From: Caulobacterales bacterium
Lineage (GTDB): Bacteria; Pseudomonadota; Alphaproteobacteria; Caulobacterales; Caulobacteraceae
Assembly (NCBI GenBank): GCA_017302105.1
Contig: JAFLCS010000001.1
Span: 682,001-746,000 of the forward strand
Direction of reading: 5' to 3'
DNA length: 64,000 bases
The notes under the pieces are model-generated. The model was not told the DNA's origin, searched no databases, and saw only the letters and a program-made list of their open reading frames with translations. Shown in pieces: positions 42,876 to 53,400 of this stretch; the stretch's first letter is position 1; every line of letters begins with the position of its first letter. The position numbers and the translations under genes were made by a program.

Positions 42876-43595
42876 CTAGACCTCTTTGACGGTCCCTGGC
42901 TGGCGCGAGCGGGTGCGTAGCCACATGACCCCGACCAGGTCCGAAAAGGCCGCCCATAGCCGGCCCAGGTTCGTATATTTGGATCGGCCGGTCTCGCGGT
43001 GGCGGTGCCCGACATCCATGAACCGGTTCTCATAGCCCTCGCGGATCACCAGGGCCGGCAGATAGCGGTGGATGTGATCGAAGTAGGGCAGGCGCAGGAA
43101 GACGTCGCGTCGAAAGGCCTTCAGCCCACAGCCCGTGTCGTCCGCATCATCGTTCAACAGCCACTTGCGGATGCTGTTGGCCCATTTGGACGCCCAGCGC
43201 TTGGCCCCCGAATCCTGACGCTTGGCCCGCACTCCGCCGACCAGTGCGACCTCTGGCCCCGCCGCGATCAGGGCATCGGCCAGTTTCGGCGCATCGGCGG
43301 GCGGGTTCTGGCCGTCGCCGTCCAGGGTCACGATGATCGGCGCTCGTGCCGCCATCACCCCCGAGCGCACCGCCCGGCTCTGGCCTGCGTTCATGGCGTG
43401 GTTCAGAATCCGCAGTTGCGGAATCTCGGCCTTCAGGGCCTCCAGCTCGGCCAGGGTGCCGTCCCTGGACGCGTCATTGACGAAGACCATCTCATAGTCG
43501 CGACCCTTGAACGCCTCGGCGATCTCGCGGGCGAGGGGGCCGGCGGCACCTTCTTCATCATGGACGGGGACGACGACGGAGATCTTGGGGGTCAT
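42876..43595 (-). CDS. Glycosyltransferase family 2 (DPM1-like)
   Basis: A 239-residue GT-A fold transferase. It starts KISVVVPVHDEEGAAGPLAREI, has VFVNDASRDGTLAEL, the metal-binding LDGDGQNPPADAPKL and GCGLKAFRRDVFLRLPYFDHIHRYLPALVIREGY with HRHRETGRSKYTNLGRLW, all typical of polyprenyl-phosphate sugar transferases. No C-terminal membrane helices are present, so it is cytoplasmic or peripheral. Sugar and acceptor unknown. It diverges from polA. Confidence 0.92.
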   Translation of the reverse strand: MTPKISVVVPVHDEEGAAGPLAREIAEAFKGRDYEMVFVNDASRDGTLAELEALKAEIPQLRILNHAMNAGQSRAVRSGVMAARAPIIVTLDGDGQNPPADAPKLADALIAAGPEVALVGGVRAKRQDSGAKRWASKWANSIRKWLLNDDADDTGCGLKAFRRDVFLRLPYFDHIHRYLPALVIREGYENRFMDVGHRHRETGRSKYTNLGRLWAAFSDLVGVMWLRTRSRQPGTVKEV

Positions 43596-43669
43596 CCTCC
43601 CCCCATAGCCGGTTTTGCCCCGCTTAGGGAGGGCGCGACCTTTCGCATCAAACAGGCTATCTGATCCGC

Positions 43670-46528
43670 ATGAGCGAGCCCAAACCTTCCGCCCCCTTGC
43701 GTCTGTGGATGATCGACGCCTCGGCCTACATCTTTCGGGCCTACCATGCCCTGCCGCCCCTGACGCGCAAGTCGGACGGCCTGCCGGTCGGGGCCATCCA
43801 GGGCTACTGCAATATGCTCTGGAAGTTGCTCAAGGACATGAAGGGCGAGAACGGCCCGACCCATCTGGTGGCCATTTTCGATCACTCCGAGCGGACCTTC
43901 AGGAATGATCTGTACCCGGACTACAAGGCCCACCGCCCGCCGGCCCCCGAGGACCTGGTGCCCCAGTTCCCGCTGGTCCGCACCGCCACCGCCGCCTTCG
44001 GGGTACACGGCGTCGAAAAGCCGGGCTTCGAGGCCGACGACCTGATCGCCACCTATGCGCGGCTGGCGCGCGAGGCGGGCGGTGAGGCGGTCATCGTCTC
44101 ATCCGACAAGGACCTGATGCAGCTGGTCGGCGACGGCGTGGTCATGTTTGATCCCATGAAGGACCGGCGCATCGATGTGCCCGAGGTCATCGAGAAATGG
44201 GGTGTCGGCCCGGACAAGATGATCGACCTCCAGGCCCTGGTCGGCGACAGCGTCGACAATGTGCCCGGTGCGCCCGGCATCGGCCCCAAGACGGCCGCCC
44301 AGCTCCTGGAGGAATACGGCGACCTGGACACCCTGCTGGCGCGGGCGGGCGAGATCAAACAGCCCAAGCGCCGCGAGACCCTGACCGACTTCGCCGACCA
44401 GATCCGGATCAGCCGTCAGCTGGTGCGCCTGGATGACCAGGTGCCTGAGCCGGAGCCGATCGCCGACTTCGCGGTGCGTGATCCCGATCCCGACACCCTG
44501 GCGGCTTTCCTGGATCAGATGGAATTCCGTTCGCTGCGCGGCCGGGTCGGTGACGGCAAGGTGCCGCCGCCCGCCGCTCCCTCGGTGCCCGTCCCCAGCG
44601 CCCCGGTCGCCAGCCCGCGCCACGCGCCCAGCGATCCGTCGGCCGCCGCCGATCCCCAGGCCTTCGACCGGGACGCCTATGTCTGTGTCCAGTCGCTCGA
44701 CGATCTCGACACCTGGATCGCGCGCGCGGTTGCGGTCGGCGTTGTTGCGGTCGACACCGAGACCGACGCCCTGTCGTCCACCCACGCCGGCCTGGTCGGA
44801 GTCAGCCTGGCGCTGGGGCCGAACGACGCCTGCTACATCCCGCTGGATCACGCGCATCTGCCTCAGCCCGGCGGCGACCTGCTGACGGGTCCGGCCGAGG
44901 CGCTCACCCCGATCCGCCAGGTCGACAAGGCCTCCGCCCTGAAACGCCTCAAGGCCCTGCTGGAGCACCCCGGCGTGCTCAAGGTCGGCCAGAACATCAA
45001 ATATGATCTGGGCGTCCTGGCCCGGCATGACATCGCCGTCGGCCCGATCGACGACACCATGCTGATTTCCTACGTCCTGAACGGGGGCGAGCATGGCCAC
45101 GGCATGGACGAGCTCAGCCGCCGCCACCTCGGCCACGACCCCATCCCCTTCAAGGAGGTGTGCGGAACGGGCCAGAAGCAGATCAGCTTCCGCCATGTCG
45201 AACTGGCCCCGGCCACCCGCTATGCCGCCGAGGACGCGGACGTCACCTTGCGCCTGTGGCGGCTCTTGAAGCCGCGCCTGGCCGAACAGCGCCTGTCCAC
45301 CGTCTATGAAACGCTGGAGCGGGGAATGCCGCCGGTGCTGGCGGCGATGGAGCTGGCCGGCATCCGCATCGACCCGACCGAGCTGAAGCGCCTGTCCAGC
45401 GAGTTCGGCCTGGAGATGGCCCGGCTGGAAGAACAGGCGCAAGCGCTGGCCGGCCGACCGTTCAATATCGCCAGCCCCAAACAGCTGGGCGAGATCCTGT
45501 TCGGCGAGATGGCCCTGCCCGGCGGCAAGAAGACCGCCTCGGGCCAATGGGAGACCGGCGCCGCGACGCTGGAAACCCTGGCGCTGACCCACGAGCTGCC
45601 GCGCGTCATTCTGGAATGGCGCCAGCTCGCGAAACTGAAGGGCACCTATACCGACGCCCTTATTGCCGCCGCCGACGACACGACCGACCGGGTCCATACC
45701 AGCTATCAGCTCGCCGCCGCCTCGACCGGGCGGCTGGCCTCCTCGGACCCGAACCTTCAGAATATCCCGATCCGCACCGAGACCGGCCGCCAGATTCGCC
45801 GGGCCTTCATCGCCGCGCCGGGGCATCGGTTGATTTCGGCGGACTATTCCCAGATCGAGCTGCGGCTTCTGGCCCACATCGGCGACATCCCCGAGCTGAA
45901 GGCCGCCTTCGCGCGCGGGCTCGACATTCACGCCGCCACCGCCAGCGAAATGTTCGGGGTGCCGGTCGAGGGGATGCCGGCCGAGACGCGCCGCCGCGCC
46001 AAGGCCATCAACTTCGGCATCGTCTATGGCATTTCGGCCTTCGGCCTGGCCAACCAGCTGGGCATCGACCAGTCCGAAGCCGGGGCCTACATCAAGACCT
46101 ATTTCGAACGCTTCCCCGGCATTCGCACCTATATGGACAAGACGAAGGAGACGGTCCGCGAGCAGGGTTTCGTCACCACCCTGTTCGGCCGGCGCATCCA
46201 CATTCCGGCCATCCACTCCAAGAGCGCCGCCGAGCGCCAGTTCGGCGAACGCGCCGCCATCAACGCCCCCATCCAGGGCAGCGCCGCCGACATCATCCGC
46301 CGCGCCATGATGCGAATGCCCGGGGCTCTGACCGACGCCGGGCTGGAAACCAGGATGCTCCTCCAGGTCCATGACGAACTGGTGTTCGAAGCCCCCGAAG
46401 CCGAGGTCGACCGCGCCCTGCCCCTGATCCGCCGCGTCATGGAACGGGCCTCGGAACCCGCCGTGGCCCTGAGCGTGCCGCTGGATGTCGAGGCCAAGGC
46501 GGCGGGGGATTGGGACGGGGCGCATTGA
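43670..46528 (+). CDS. polA: DNA polymerase I
   Basis: Repair and Okazaki-fragment polymerase, 952 aa. The 5'-3' exonuclease domain is at about 10-285 (WMIDASAYIFRAYHAL, GFEADDLIATYARLA, GDSVDNVPGAPGIGPKTAAQLL). The 3'-5' exonuclease follows an Ala/Pro linker and keeps its acidic residues (VAVDTETDALSS, GQNIKYDLGVL, YAAEDADVTLRL). The polymerase domain has motif A (SADYSQIELRLLAHI), motif B (RRRAKAINFGIVYGISAFGL) and motif C (LLQVHDELVFEAP). The first CRISPR repeat begins 14 bases after its stop, with no terminator between. Confidence 0.98.
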   Translation: MSEPKPSAPLRLWMIDASAYIFRAYHALPPLTRKSDGLPVGAIQGYCNMLWKLLKDMKGENGPTHLVAIFDHSERTFRNDLYPDYKAHRPPAPEDLVPQFPLVRTATAAFGVHGVEKPGFEADDLIATYARLAREAGGEAVIVSSDKDLMQLVGDGVVMFDPMKDRRIDVPEVIEKWGVGPDKMIDLQALVGDSVDNVPGAPGIGPKTAAQLLEEYGDLDTLLARAGEIKQPKRRETLTDFADQIRISRQLVRLDDQVPEPEPIADFAVRDPDPDTLAAFLDQMEFRSLRGRVGDGKVPPPAAPSVPVPSAPVASPRHAPSDPSAAADPQAFDRDAYVCVQSLDDLDTWIARAVAVGVVAVDTETDALSSTHAGLVGVSLALGPNDACYIPLDHAHLPQPGGDLLTGPAEALTPIRQVDKASALKRLKALLEHPGVLKVGQNIKYDLGVLARHDIAVGPIDDTMLISYVLNGGEHGHGMDELSRRHLGHDPIPFKEVCGTGQKQISFRHVELAPATRYAAEDADVTLRLWRLLKPRLAEQRLSTVYETLERGMPPVLAAMELAGIRIDPTELKRLSSEFGLEMARLEEQAQALAGRPFNIASPKQLGEILFGEMALPGGKKTASGQWETGAATLETLALTHELPRVILEWRQLAKLKGTYTDALIAAADDTTDRVHTSYQLAAASTGRLASSDPNLQNIPIRTETGRQIRRAFIAAPGHRLISADYSQIELRLLAHIGDIPELKAAFARGLDIHAATASEMFGVPVEGMPAETRRRAKAINFGIVYGISAFGLANQLGIDQSEAGAYIKTYFERFPGIRTYMDKTKETVREQGFVTTLFGRRIHIPAIHSKSAAERQFGERAAINAPIQGSAADIIRRAMMRMPGALTDAGLETRMLLQVHDELVFEAPEAEVDRALPLIRRVMERASEPAVALSVPLDVEAKAAGDWDGAH

Positions 46529-46542
46529 GGCTTGGCGAGCGC

Positions 46543-49216
46543 GCCGTGGTTTCCCCACCGACTCCCAAGAGGTAGGCTTACGGGTACGTCACGACCGGCC
46601 CGCTGGTGGCCGTGGTTTCCCTACCGACTCCCAAGAGGTAGGCTTGCGGAACTGGAAGGGGGCCGATCCCATGAGCCGTGGTTTCCCTACCGACTCCCAA
46701 GAGGTAGGCTCGTCCAGACCATCGCCCGGATGCTGGCGCGGCCGTGGTTTCCCTACCGACTCCCAAGAGGTAGGCTCCGCGATCCGCCAACTGGCTCCGC
46801 CGACCGGCCGTGGTTTCCCTACCGACTCCCAAGAGGTAGGCTTGATCGGGGATGCCGGGGCGATCCAGCAGCGCCGTGGTTTCCCTACCGACTCCCAAGA
46901 GGTAGGCTCGAACGCCTATGCGCGCGCCGGGGTGAACGGCCGTGGTTTCCCTACCGACTCCCAAGAGGTAGGCTCCGCTGGCTGGAAAGGCCCGGCTTCG
47001 CCCGGCCGTGGTTTCCCTACCGACTCCCAAGAGGTAGCTTGACGGCGTTCCCTGATGAGGGTTGGGACGGCCGTGGTTTCCCTACCGACTCCCAAGAGGT
47101 AGGCTGCACATCCATCCGGCCCGCACCGCGCCGAAGCCGTGGTTTCCCTACCGACTCCCAAGAGGTAGGCTAGGCCGGTCGACAGCGGCTGGTCGGTCAT
47201 CGCCGTGGTTTCCCTACCGACTCCCAAGAGGTAGGCTGCGTCGGCGGCGACGCCGGCGGCGCGGTCGGCCGTGGTTTCCCTACCGACTCCCAAGAGGTAG
47301 GCTCATATTGAGCGCGGCATTGTCCAGGCCGGGGCCGTGGTTTCCCTACCGACTCCCAAGAGGTAGGCTATCTCGTACGTGACATCCTGTCGGGTAAAAG
47401 CCGTGGTTTCCCTACCGACTCCCAAGAGGTAGGCTGCGTTCCTGCCGGACGATGAGCGCGAGCTAGCCGTGGTTTCCCTACCGACTCCCAAGAGGTAGGC
47501 TGCCAGCGCGCCGCGCAGCTCGGCGCGGAGCGCCGTGGTTTCCCTACCGACTCCCAAGAGGTAGGCTGGGCAATATCGGCGGCGAATGGCAGGCTGGGCC
47601 GTGGTTTCCCTACCGACTCCCAAGAGGTAGGCTCCTCGGACTGACGACGCCGGAAGTCCGGGTGCCGTGGTTTCCCTACCGACTCCCAAGAGGTAGGCTG
47701 ATAGACGCGCTGAATGTAGCGCCCCTCAGCCGTGGTTTCCCTACCGACTCCCAAGAGGTAGGCTGCACATCCATCCGGCCCGCACCGCGCCGAAGCCGTG
47801 GTTTCCCTACCGACTCCCAAGAGGTAGGCTTCACCATTCTCAGTGCCGTCTTCGGGCGGTGCCGTGGTTTCCCTACCGACTCCCAAGAGGTAGGCTGTTG
47901 GGGTTGCCTTCCTCATCGCCGCCGCGGCCGTGGTTTCCCTACCGACTCCCAAGAGGTAGGCTCGCCCAGCCGTGGCTGTGGTCAATCGGGGAGCCGTGGT
48001 TTCCCTACCGACTCCCAAGAGGTAGGCTCTCGAACTGATCGACACGGCGCTATCGAGGGCCGTGGTTTCCCTACCGACTCCCAAGAGGTAGGCTGGGTGT
48101 TGTCGGCGGTGCGGGCGTGCCCGCGCCGTGGTTTCCCTACCGACTCCCAAGAGGTAGGCTATCGCCCGCCTCGAAAGCCTCGATCCATGCGCCGTGGTTT
48201 CCCTACCGACTCCCAAGAGGTAGGCTACCCATCACCGCCTGGCGGCTTTGAGGGCGGCCGTGGTTTCCCTACCGACTCCCAAGAGGTAGGCTAGAGTTGT
48301 TCGGGACAAAGTAGCCGATGGCACCGTGGTTTCCCTACCGACTCCCAAGAGGTAGGCTTGACGCAGAGCTGTCGGTGGAGGAGGTCGAGCCGTGGTTTCC
48401 CTACCGACTCCCAAGAGGTAGGCTCGTGAGGTAACTATCATGGTGAAGCTCGCCGCCGTGGTTTCCCTACCGACTCCCAAGAGGTAGGCTCTAAGCAGAG
48501 CAAAAGCGACGAAGAAAATGGCCGTGGTTTCCCTACCGACTCCCAAGAGGTAGGCTACCCGGCGTACAGGGACAGCAGGGGCATGAGCCGTGGTTTCCCT
48601 ACCGACTCCCAAGAGGTAGGCTCCAACACCGTGACGGCCGAGGCCGAAACCGGCCGTGGTTTCCCTACCGACTCCCAAGAGGTAGGCTCCGTGTTGGCGA
48701 CGGCAATATTGCCGAATCGCCGTGGTTTCCCTACCGACTCCCAAGAGGTAGGCTCCACACCCCGAACTACATTGCGGCCAAGAAGCCGTGGTTTCCCTAC
48801 CGACTCCCAAGAGGTAGGCTGTCTCCTTGCTTCTCGTCGCTCTCGTTTTGGCCGTGGTTTCCCTACCGACTCCCAAGAGGTAGGCTGCCGTTGCTGTAGT
48901 TTACACCCCTCTAGTGGCCGTGGTTTCCCTACCGACTCCCAAGAGGTAGGCTGTTCCGGGACCGTTTGTGCGGCGAGCCGAAGCCGTGGTTTCCCTACCG
49001 ACTCCCAAGAGGTAGGCTCGATCCTGGAGCGACGACTCGTGACGCCGGGCCGTGGTTTCCCTACCGACTCCCAAGAGGTAGGCTAGCCGGGGCGTGCTGC
49101 TGGCCCGTAGATAGGCCGTGGTTTCCCTACCGACTCCCAAGAGGTAGGCTCAGGCCCCACCAAACGCCGGTTGGATCAATGCCGTGGTTTCCCTACCGAC
49201 TCCCAAGAGGTAGGCT
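46543..49216 (+). CRISPR. Type II-C CRISPR array: 41 repeats, 40 spacers
   Basis: The 36-nt repeat runs GCCGTGGTTTCCCTACC then GACTCCCAAGAGGTAGGCT and recurs every 66 bases; spacers are 30 nt except one of 29 (47700-47728). CCTACC and GGTAGG inside the repeat are inverted. Repeat 1 (46543-46578) has one T-to-C change, repeat 8 (47005-47039) lacks one G, and repeat 28 (48323) begins with A. The spacers at 47106-47135 and 47765-47794 are identical. The strand given is that of the crRNA predicted from the anti-repeat at 53671-53694, opposite to the cas genes. Confidence 0.99.
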
Positions 49217-49239
49217 GGCTCCGGTATAGAGGTCTGAAA

Positions 49240-49283
49240 CTGCTCTGATTTCCGTCGTCGCAAGACGTCCGAAATCAGAGCAG
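49240..49283 (-). terminator. Long hairpin between cas2 and the CRISPR array
   Basis: CTGCTCTGATTTC (49240-49252) and GAAATCAGAGCAG (49271-49283) form a perfect 13-bp stem, with CGTC/GACG pairing inside. The cas2 stop codon (49275-49277) lies inside the right arm. On the minus strand the stem is followed by TTTC. It probably ends the cas transcript and may also stop array transcripts arriving on the other strand. Confidence 0.7.
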
Positions 49284-49604
49284 GACCATCTGTTGAGGCG
49301 CGTCTCGCTCATTTTTCTCGGCCTCTCCCAGCAACAGCTTCATCCGGCCATATTGTTTGTCGGTGACCTGAAGCGTTCGCACATTACCAGTTTTCGGCAG
49401 GTTGCGGGTGACGCGGGCGATGTGTTTGTCCACGGCTTCTTCGCCGCGACAGACGCGGGCATAGACCGAAAATTGCAACATCATATAGCCGTCATCCTTG
49501 AGGAAATTGCGGAACCGCGTCGCCAGATTGCGCTGAGGCTTGGTCTTGACCGGCAGGTCGAAGAAGACAAACAGCCACATGATGCGAACCTCCTGGGTCT
49601 TCAT
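49275..49604 (-). CDS. cas2: CRISPR-associated endonuclease Cas2
   Basis: Adaptation protein that forms the integrase with Cas1. The 109-residue product has the ferredoxin-like start WLFVFFDLPVKTKPQRNLATRFRNFLKDDGYMMLQFSVYARVC, with the conserved aspartate in FFDLP, and TLQVTDKQYGRMKLLLGE near the end; the pattern fits the type II Cas2 group. Its ATG overlaps the cas1 stop by four bases. The stop codon lies in the hairpin at 49240-49283; the array begins 59 bases further on. Confidence 0.97.
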   Translation of the reverse strand: MKTQEVRIMWLFVFFDLPVKTKPQRNLATRFRNFLKDDGYMMLQFSVYARVCRGEEAVDKHIARVTRNLPKTGNVRTLQVTDKQYGRMKLLLGEAEKNERDAPQQMVLL

Positions 49605-50494
49605 GACCTCAGAACCGGCAGGCCAAGGACCGCCGGTGTTGCCGATTCCAGCGCTCGCACGAGGGATTCGGCGCTGCGTTCGGTGGCGACGAGCAGGGTA
49701 ACAGTGGTCTCTTGCAGCCCCGCCTCACCCAGGAGAACCGCGGCCATGGCGCGCCGGTCTTCCACCGACAGGTCGTCGCGGCTGGGAGCGCCTTTGCCGA
49801 CCGTCCGCCACGCCAGCACATCGACGAAGGGTCGGAAGGGCTCAACCAGATCATCGGCCAGGTTGAAGGCGTTGGAGACGCCGGCGTGTTTCAGCCCCAG
49901 GGCCGGAATCAGCCCCGACGCCACCAGAGCCCGGGCCACGCCCGAGCGGATCACGGCATAGCCGTAGTTCAGCATCATGTTGCGCCGGTCGCCGTCGTCG
50001 TCGCGCCGGAACGCCGGCCACAGCTTGCCCCAGTAGTAGCGGGCGGCCTGAGCCTCGACATTGCCGGGATCGCCGGACCCGACGCGCGCAGACATGGCCC
50101 GCAAGGTGGTGGCCCCGCCGGCGCCGACGGCCTCGAGGGCCGCAGCCTGATTGTCGATCTTTCGCCGGACCACGGCCTGCCAAAGCCGCTTCTTTAACGG
50201 GACGGATGCCGCCAGTTGTTTGGCCAGGACATCCGCCTGGCGGTGGTGCCGGTGAAAGGGCAGGGTGACGCCAGAAGGGGTGTGGGTCGCATCGGTGAAG
50301 ATGACCGCCACGCCCTTGTCCACCAGGGCTGACATCAGGCTGGCGGTCAGGCTGGTGCGTGGACAGTCGACGACGACCCAGGCGAGGTCCTCGATGGCCA
50401 GGCGCACCTCGCCGTCTTCCTGGCCGATGACGATCTGGTCATCAGCTACAGACAGGCGCGATGGCTGGGTCAGGTGCAGGCCGCGCCACGCCAT
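49601..50494 (-). CDS. cas1: CRISPR-associated endonuclease Cas1 (type II)
   Basis: Integrase that inserts new spacers. The 297-residue product begins MAWRGLHLTQPSRLSVADDQIVI, characteristic of type II Cas1. The metal-binding residues appear as Glu147 in NVEAQAARYYWGKLWP, His203 in LGLKHAGVSNAFNLADDLVEPFRP, and Asp/Glu at 214-218. It overlaps the cas9 end by 25 bases and cas2 by four, so the three genes form one operon in the order cas9-cas1-cas2. Confidence 0.97.
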   Translation of the reverse strand: MAWRGLHLTQPSRLSVADDQIVIGQEDGEVRLAIEDLAWVVVDCPRTSLTASLMSALVDKGVAVIFTDATHTPSGVTLPFHRHHRQADVLAKQLAASVPLKKRLWQAVVRRKIDNQAAALEAVGAGGATTLRAMSARVGSGDPGNVEAQAARYYWGKLWPAFRRDDDGDRRNMMLNYGYAVIRSGVARALVASGLIPALGLKHAGVSNAFNLADDLVEPFRPFVDVLAWRTVGKGAPSRDDLSVEDRRAMAAVLLGEAGLQETTVTLLVATERSAESLVRALESATPAVLGLPVLRS

Positions 50495-53400
50495 GTACGT
50501 GTCTCGCTCGCGATATCCGTGCGCCGCCCGAGGCGGTCGATCGACTTCTTCGCGAAAACTCTTAGCGTTTTTACGCCAATACCTCGAATGACCTGCTCGC
50601 GGGAATTATGCACTGAAAGGTGGATGGCACCCGTCGAACGATCAGCACCGCGGAAATAACCGTCGATAAAGGTGCCGTCCGACTTTTCGATCTCCAGGAA
50701 ACTCATGGGATAGATCGACCAAAGAAACTCGTGATCGGACACATCGGGCCACTCCGCTTCGTCCTTGCCGCCTTGGATCGCCCGGTTCGGAGGGGCGGGC
50801 CAAGCCTGGGGATCGAACACCTGGTGTGGATAGATCGGGACCAGGAAATATTCGAAGATCCCCCGCTTGTTGGGTTTGCGGAAGACATCGACGCGCACCA
50901 TTTCGCCGCGCTCGGCTACTCCGTCGCGGATCAGGACATCGACCTTCTTGGTCGTCGCCAGGCGCACCTTTGAAATGGGGTCGCCCTTCGGTGACAGGGG
51001 ACGATGATCCTTGGGTTTGCCGGCATCGATCCAGGCTTTCAGGCTGGCGATCAAGGCGGCGTTGCGTTCCGGGTCCTTGACCCGCTCAAGGTCAGCCGGT
51101 TTGAGCGCGTCGATGGACTTGCGCTCATAGACCACCGGCCCGTCGATGGTGTCTTCGACCCTGCGAATGGTCTGGGCATGGCCCTCTCCGCGCGCGCGGC
51201 GGCGCTCTGAACGGCTGACGAGGACCTTTTCCCGCGCCGCTTCGGCCTGCTCGCGAAACCCGGGCCAGGGTTGTGGGAAGGTGGCGATGAAGCGGGAAGA
51301 TCCCCGTTCCTCTTCAATCTGAGCTGCGCGAGTCAGCTGCTGTAGGGTCGATTCAGACATGGCCGCGACGATAAGGGCGTCCAGTGCGTGGTGGCGATCG
51401 TCGGCAATGCGGTTGCCTTTATCGTCCTTCTTCAGCCCCTGAAGACCCCAGGCCCGGCGCAAACGGTCCGTCAGGGCACCCGGGCGCGCGAACAGGCGGC
51501 GTGTTCGGCGGGCTTCGTCCGCAGATCGCGGAACGCCCGTGAAACGGTCTGATTCGGGGTAGTGCGCCCTGGCCAACAGATCCAGGGTGAGACGCGTCGC
51601 ATATTTGGTGTCGTTCAGATTTCGCGGTCGGAACTTTTCGGTCAAGCGGTCTGAATCGCGCAGGAGGTAGTTGCGCTTCTTGAAGCCTTTCATGGTCGTG
51701 TTGGACTCTACGGCCGCGCGGAACGCCTCCCAGCGCGCGGGGTTATCGCCCAGCCACTCGAATGGCGTACGCCCGCGCTTGTCCTGGTTGGCCTTGGCGA
51801 AACACAGGGTCTTGTTGGTGAAGCTATCGTCGCCTGATCGGCTCCAGGGCAGGATGTGGTCGACCTGAACGGTGTTGTCGCCGGCGACGATCATGTCCGG
51901 ATGGATCTCGCGGTCGCTGTACAGGCAGCGACCTTTCTGCTCCTGCCAGAGCTCAAACCTCAGAAGGTCTTCGCGGCCGGACGACGCGCGTCCAACGACC
52001 CTGGCAAACTCCTCCTTCAAGCGATCTTTCATGCGGTTCCGTTTTTCGATCCCACTACGAATCTCGTCGCGTTCCTCCTTCGACTTCCCGACGTCGCGCG
52101 CCAGTTCGACGTGGATGGCACCGGGCAGGCCGTATTCCATCACGATTGCCTTGACCTGCTTGAGGGCCTCGCGAACGGCCTTACGGGCGATCGGGTTGGT
52201 GATGGTCTCAATGTCAATGTCGGGCCGGCGGGCATGGTCGTATCCGGCGGCGGCGGCGGCCTCTGAATAGACCTTGCCGTCCAGCAGGTGCGGGACCATC
52301 GCGCGCGCCGCCTTGGCGGAAATATGGGCAGCGCCCTTGAACCGCGCGAACGGCCTGCCATCCTCGACCGCGGCCATGAGCGCCGCGACGACCGCTGAAT
52401 CCAGACCTGTCTCGACCAGGCCCTTGCCAATGGAGTCCAGATCCTCGCGGAAGGTCACAATGGCGGCGGCGGCGTCGAGTCGCTCGGGTGCCTTCAGCAA
52501 CGACAGCCAGGTGACCTCGCCCAGGGCGTCAGTGATGACGCCGCGCAGGGCCGCTGTGCCTTCGGCGGCATTGGACGCCCGGCCAACAAAATCCAGCTTC
52601 TTTTCGTCTTCCCCTGAGACCCCGACGAAGGCGGTTTCCTCTTTCAGACCGATCAACTTGCGCAGGCGCGCCCATTTGATCCCCTTCTGGTCGCCAAAGG
52701 TGCCGTCGACGCGCGCGATCTGGTCCGCCGTCAACGGGCGTTCCTCACGCCCCTCGGTGACTCGGATTGCGGCCAGGCGCGATAGCATCCGAAACCGCTC
52801 GAAGGACGGGGCGTGACGCGCGGCCCGTTTCTCGCCCGGCTCAAAGGGGCAGTCACCGACCAGGGCATCGGAATCCTGGAGGGGCCGTTGAAAAAAGGCG
52901 ATTTCGGTGAAGCTTGCTTCCAGCTCTGCAGAGGCCTGAGCATTGCCGGCCGCGCGCTGGGCCTTGAACAACGCCGCCACTTCGTAAGCCTGGTCATCGC
53001 GCAGGACCGACCGGGTGAACTCCCCGTCCCGGTTCCGCTTGCGCGCCCCAAAATCCGCGTCTTTGAAGAACAGCTCGCCGACCGTGCGATAACGGACCTC
53101 AGGGATTTCTCCGACAACCCCGTGGTTCTGGAGCTTGCTGGCGGTTTCCTTGATGGCGCTCAGCATTTTTCCAGCATCGCCCTCGGCGTTGGCACCGCGT
53201 TCGCGTTTGGAGTTGGACTTGAAGCCGCGGTGTTTGGCGATGTGGCCCAGGGCGATGGCGAGCTCGGGGCCGGTCAGCCGGCGGTCCAGGCCTGCAGATC
53301 TCAGCTCCCAGGGGTCAAGTTGTCCGATGCGTAGACTGGTTGCTGCGCGCGAGTCGATCAGGCCGTGCTGTGCGAAGAGCCGTCGGACCGCGTTCATCCG

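Noticed and set aside
44099-46558. Minus-strand 819-residue frame opposite polA
   Set aside because: Antisense shadow of a highly conserved DNA polymerase I; Gly/Gln/Arg-rich with no known motif.
46485-49229. Long open frames in both strands with repeated RGFPTDSQEVG or AYLLGVGRETTA
   Set aside because: They translate the CRISPR array. Repeat plus spacer is 66 bases, a multiple of three, so frames stay open by chance; no conserved protein is present.
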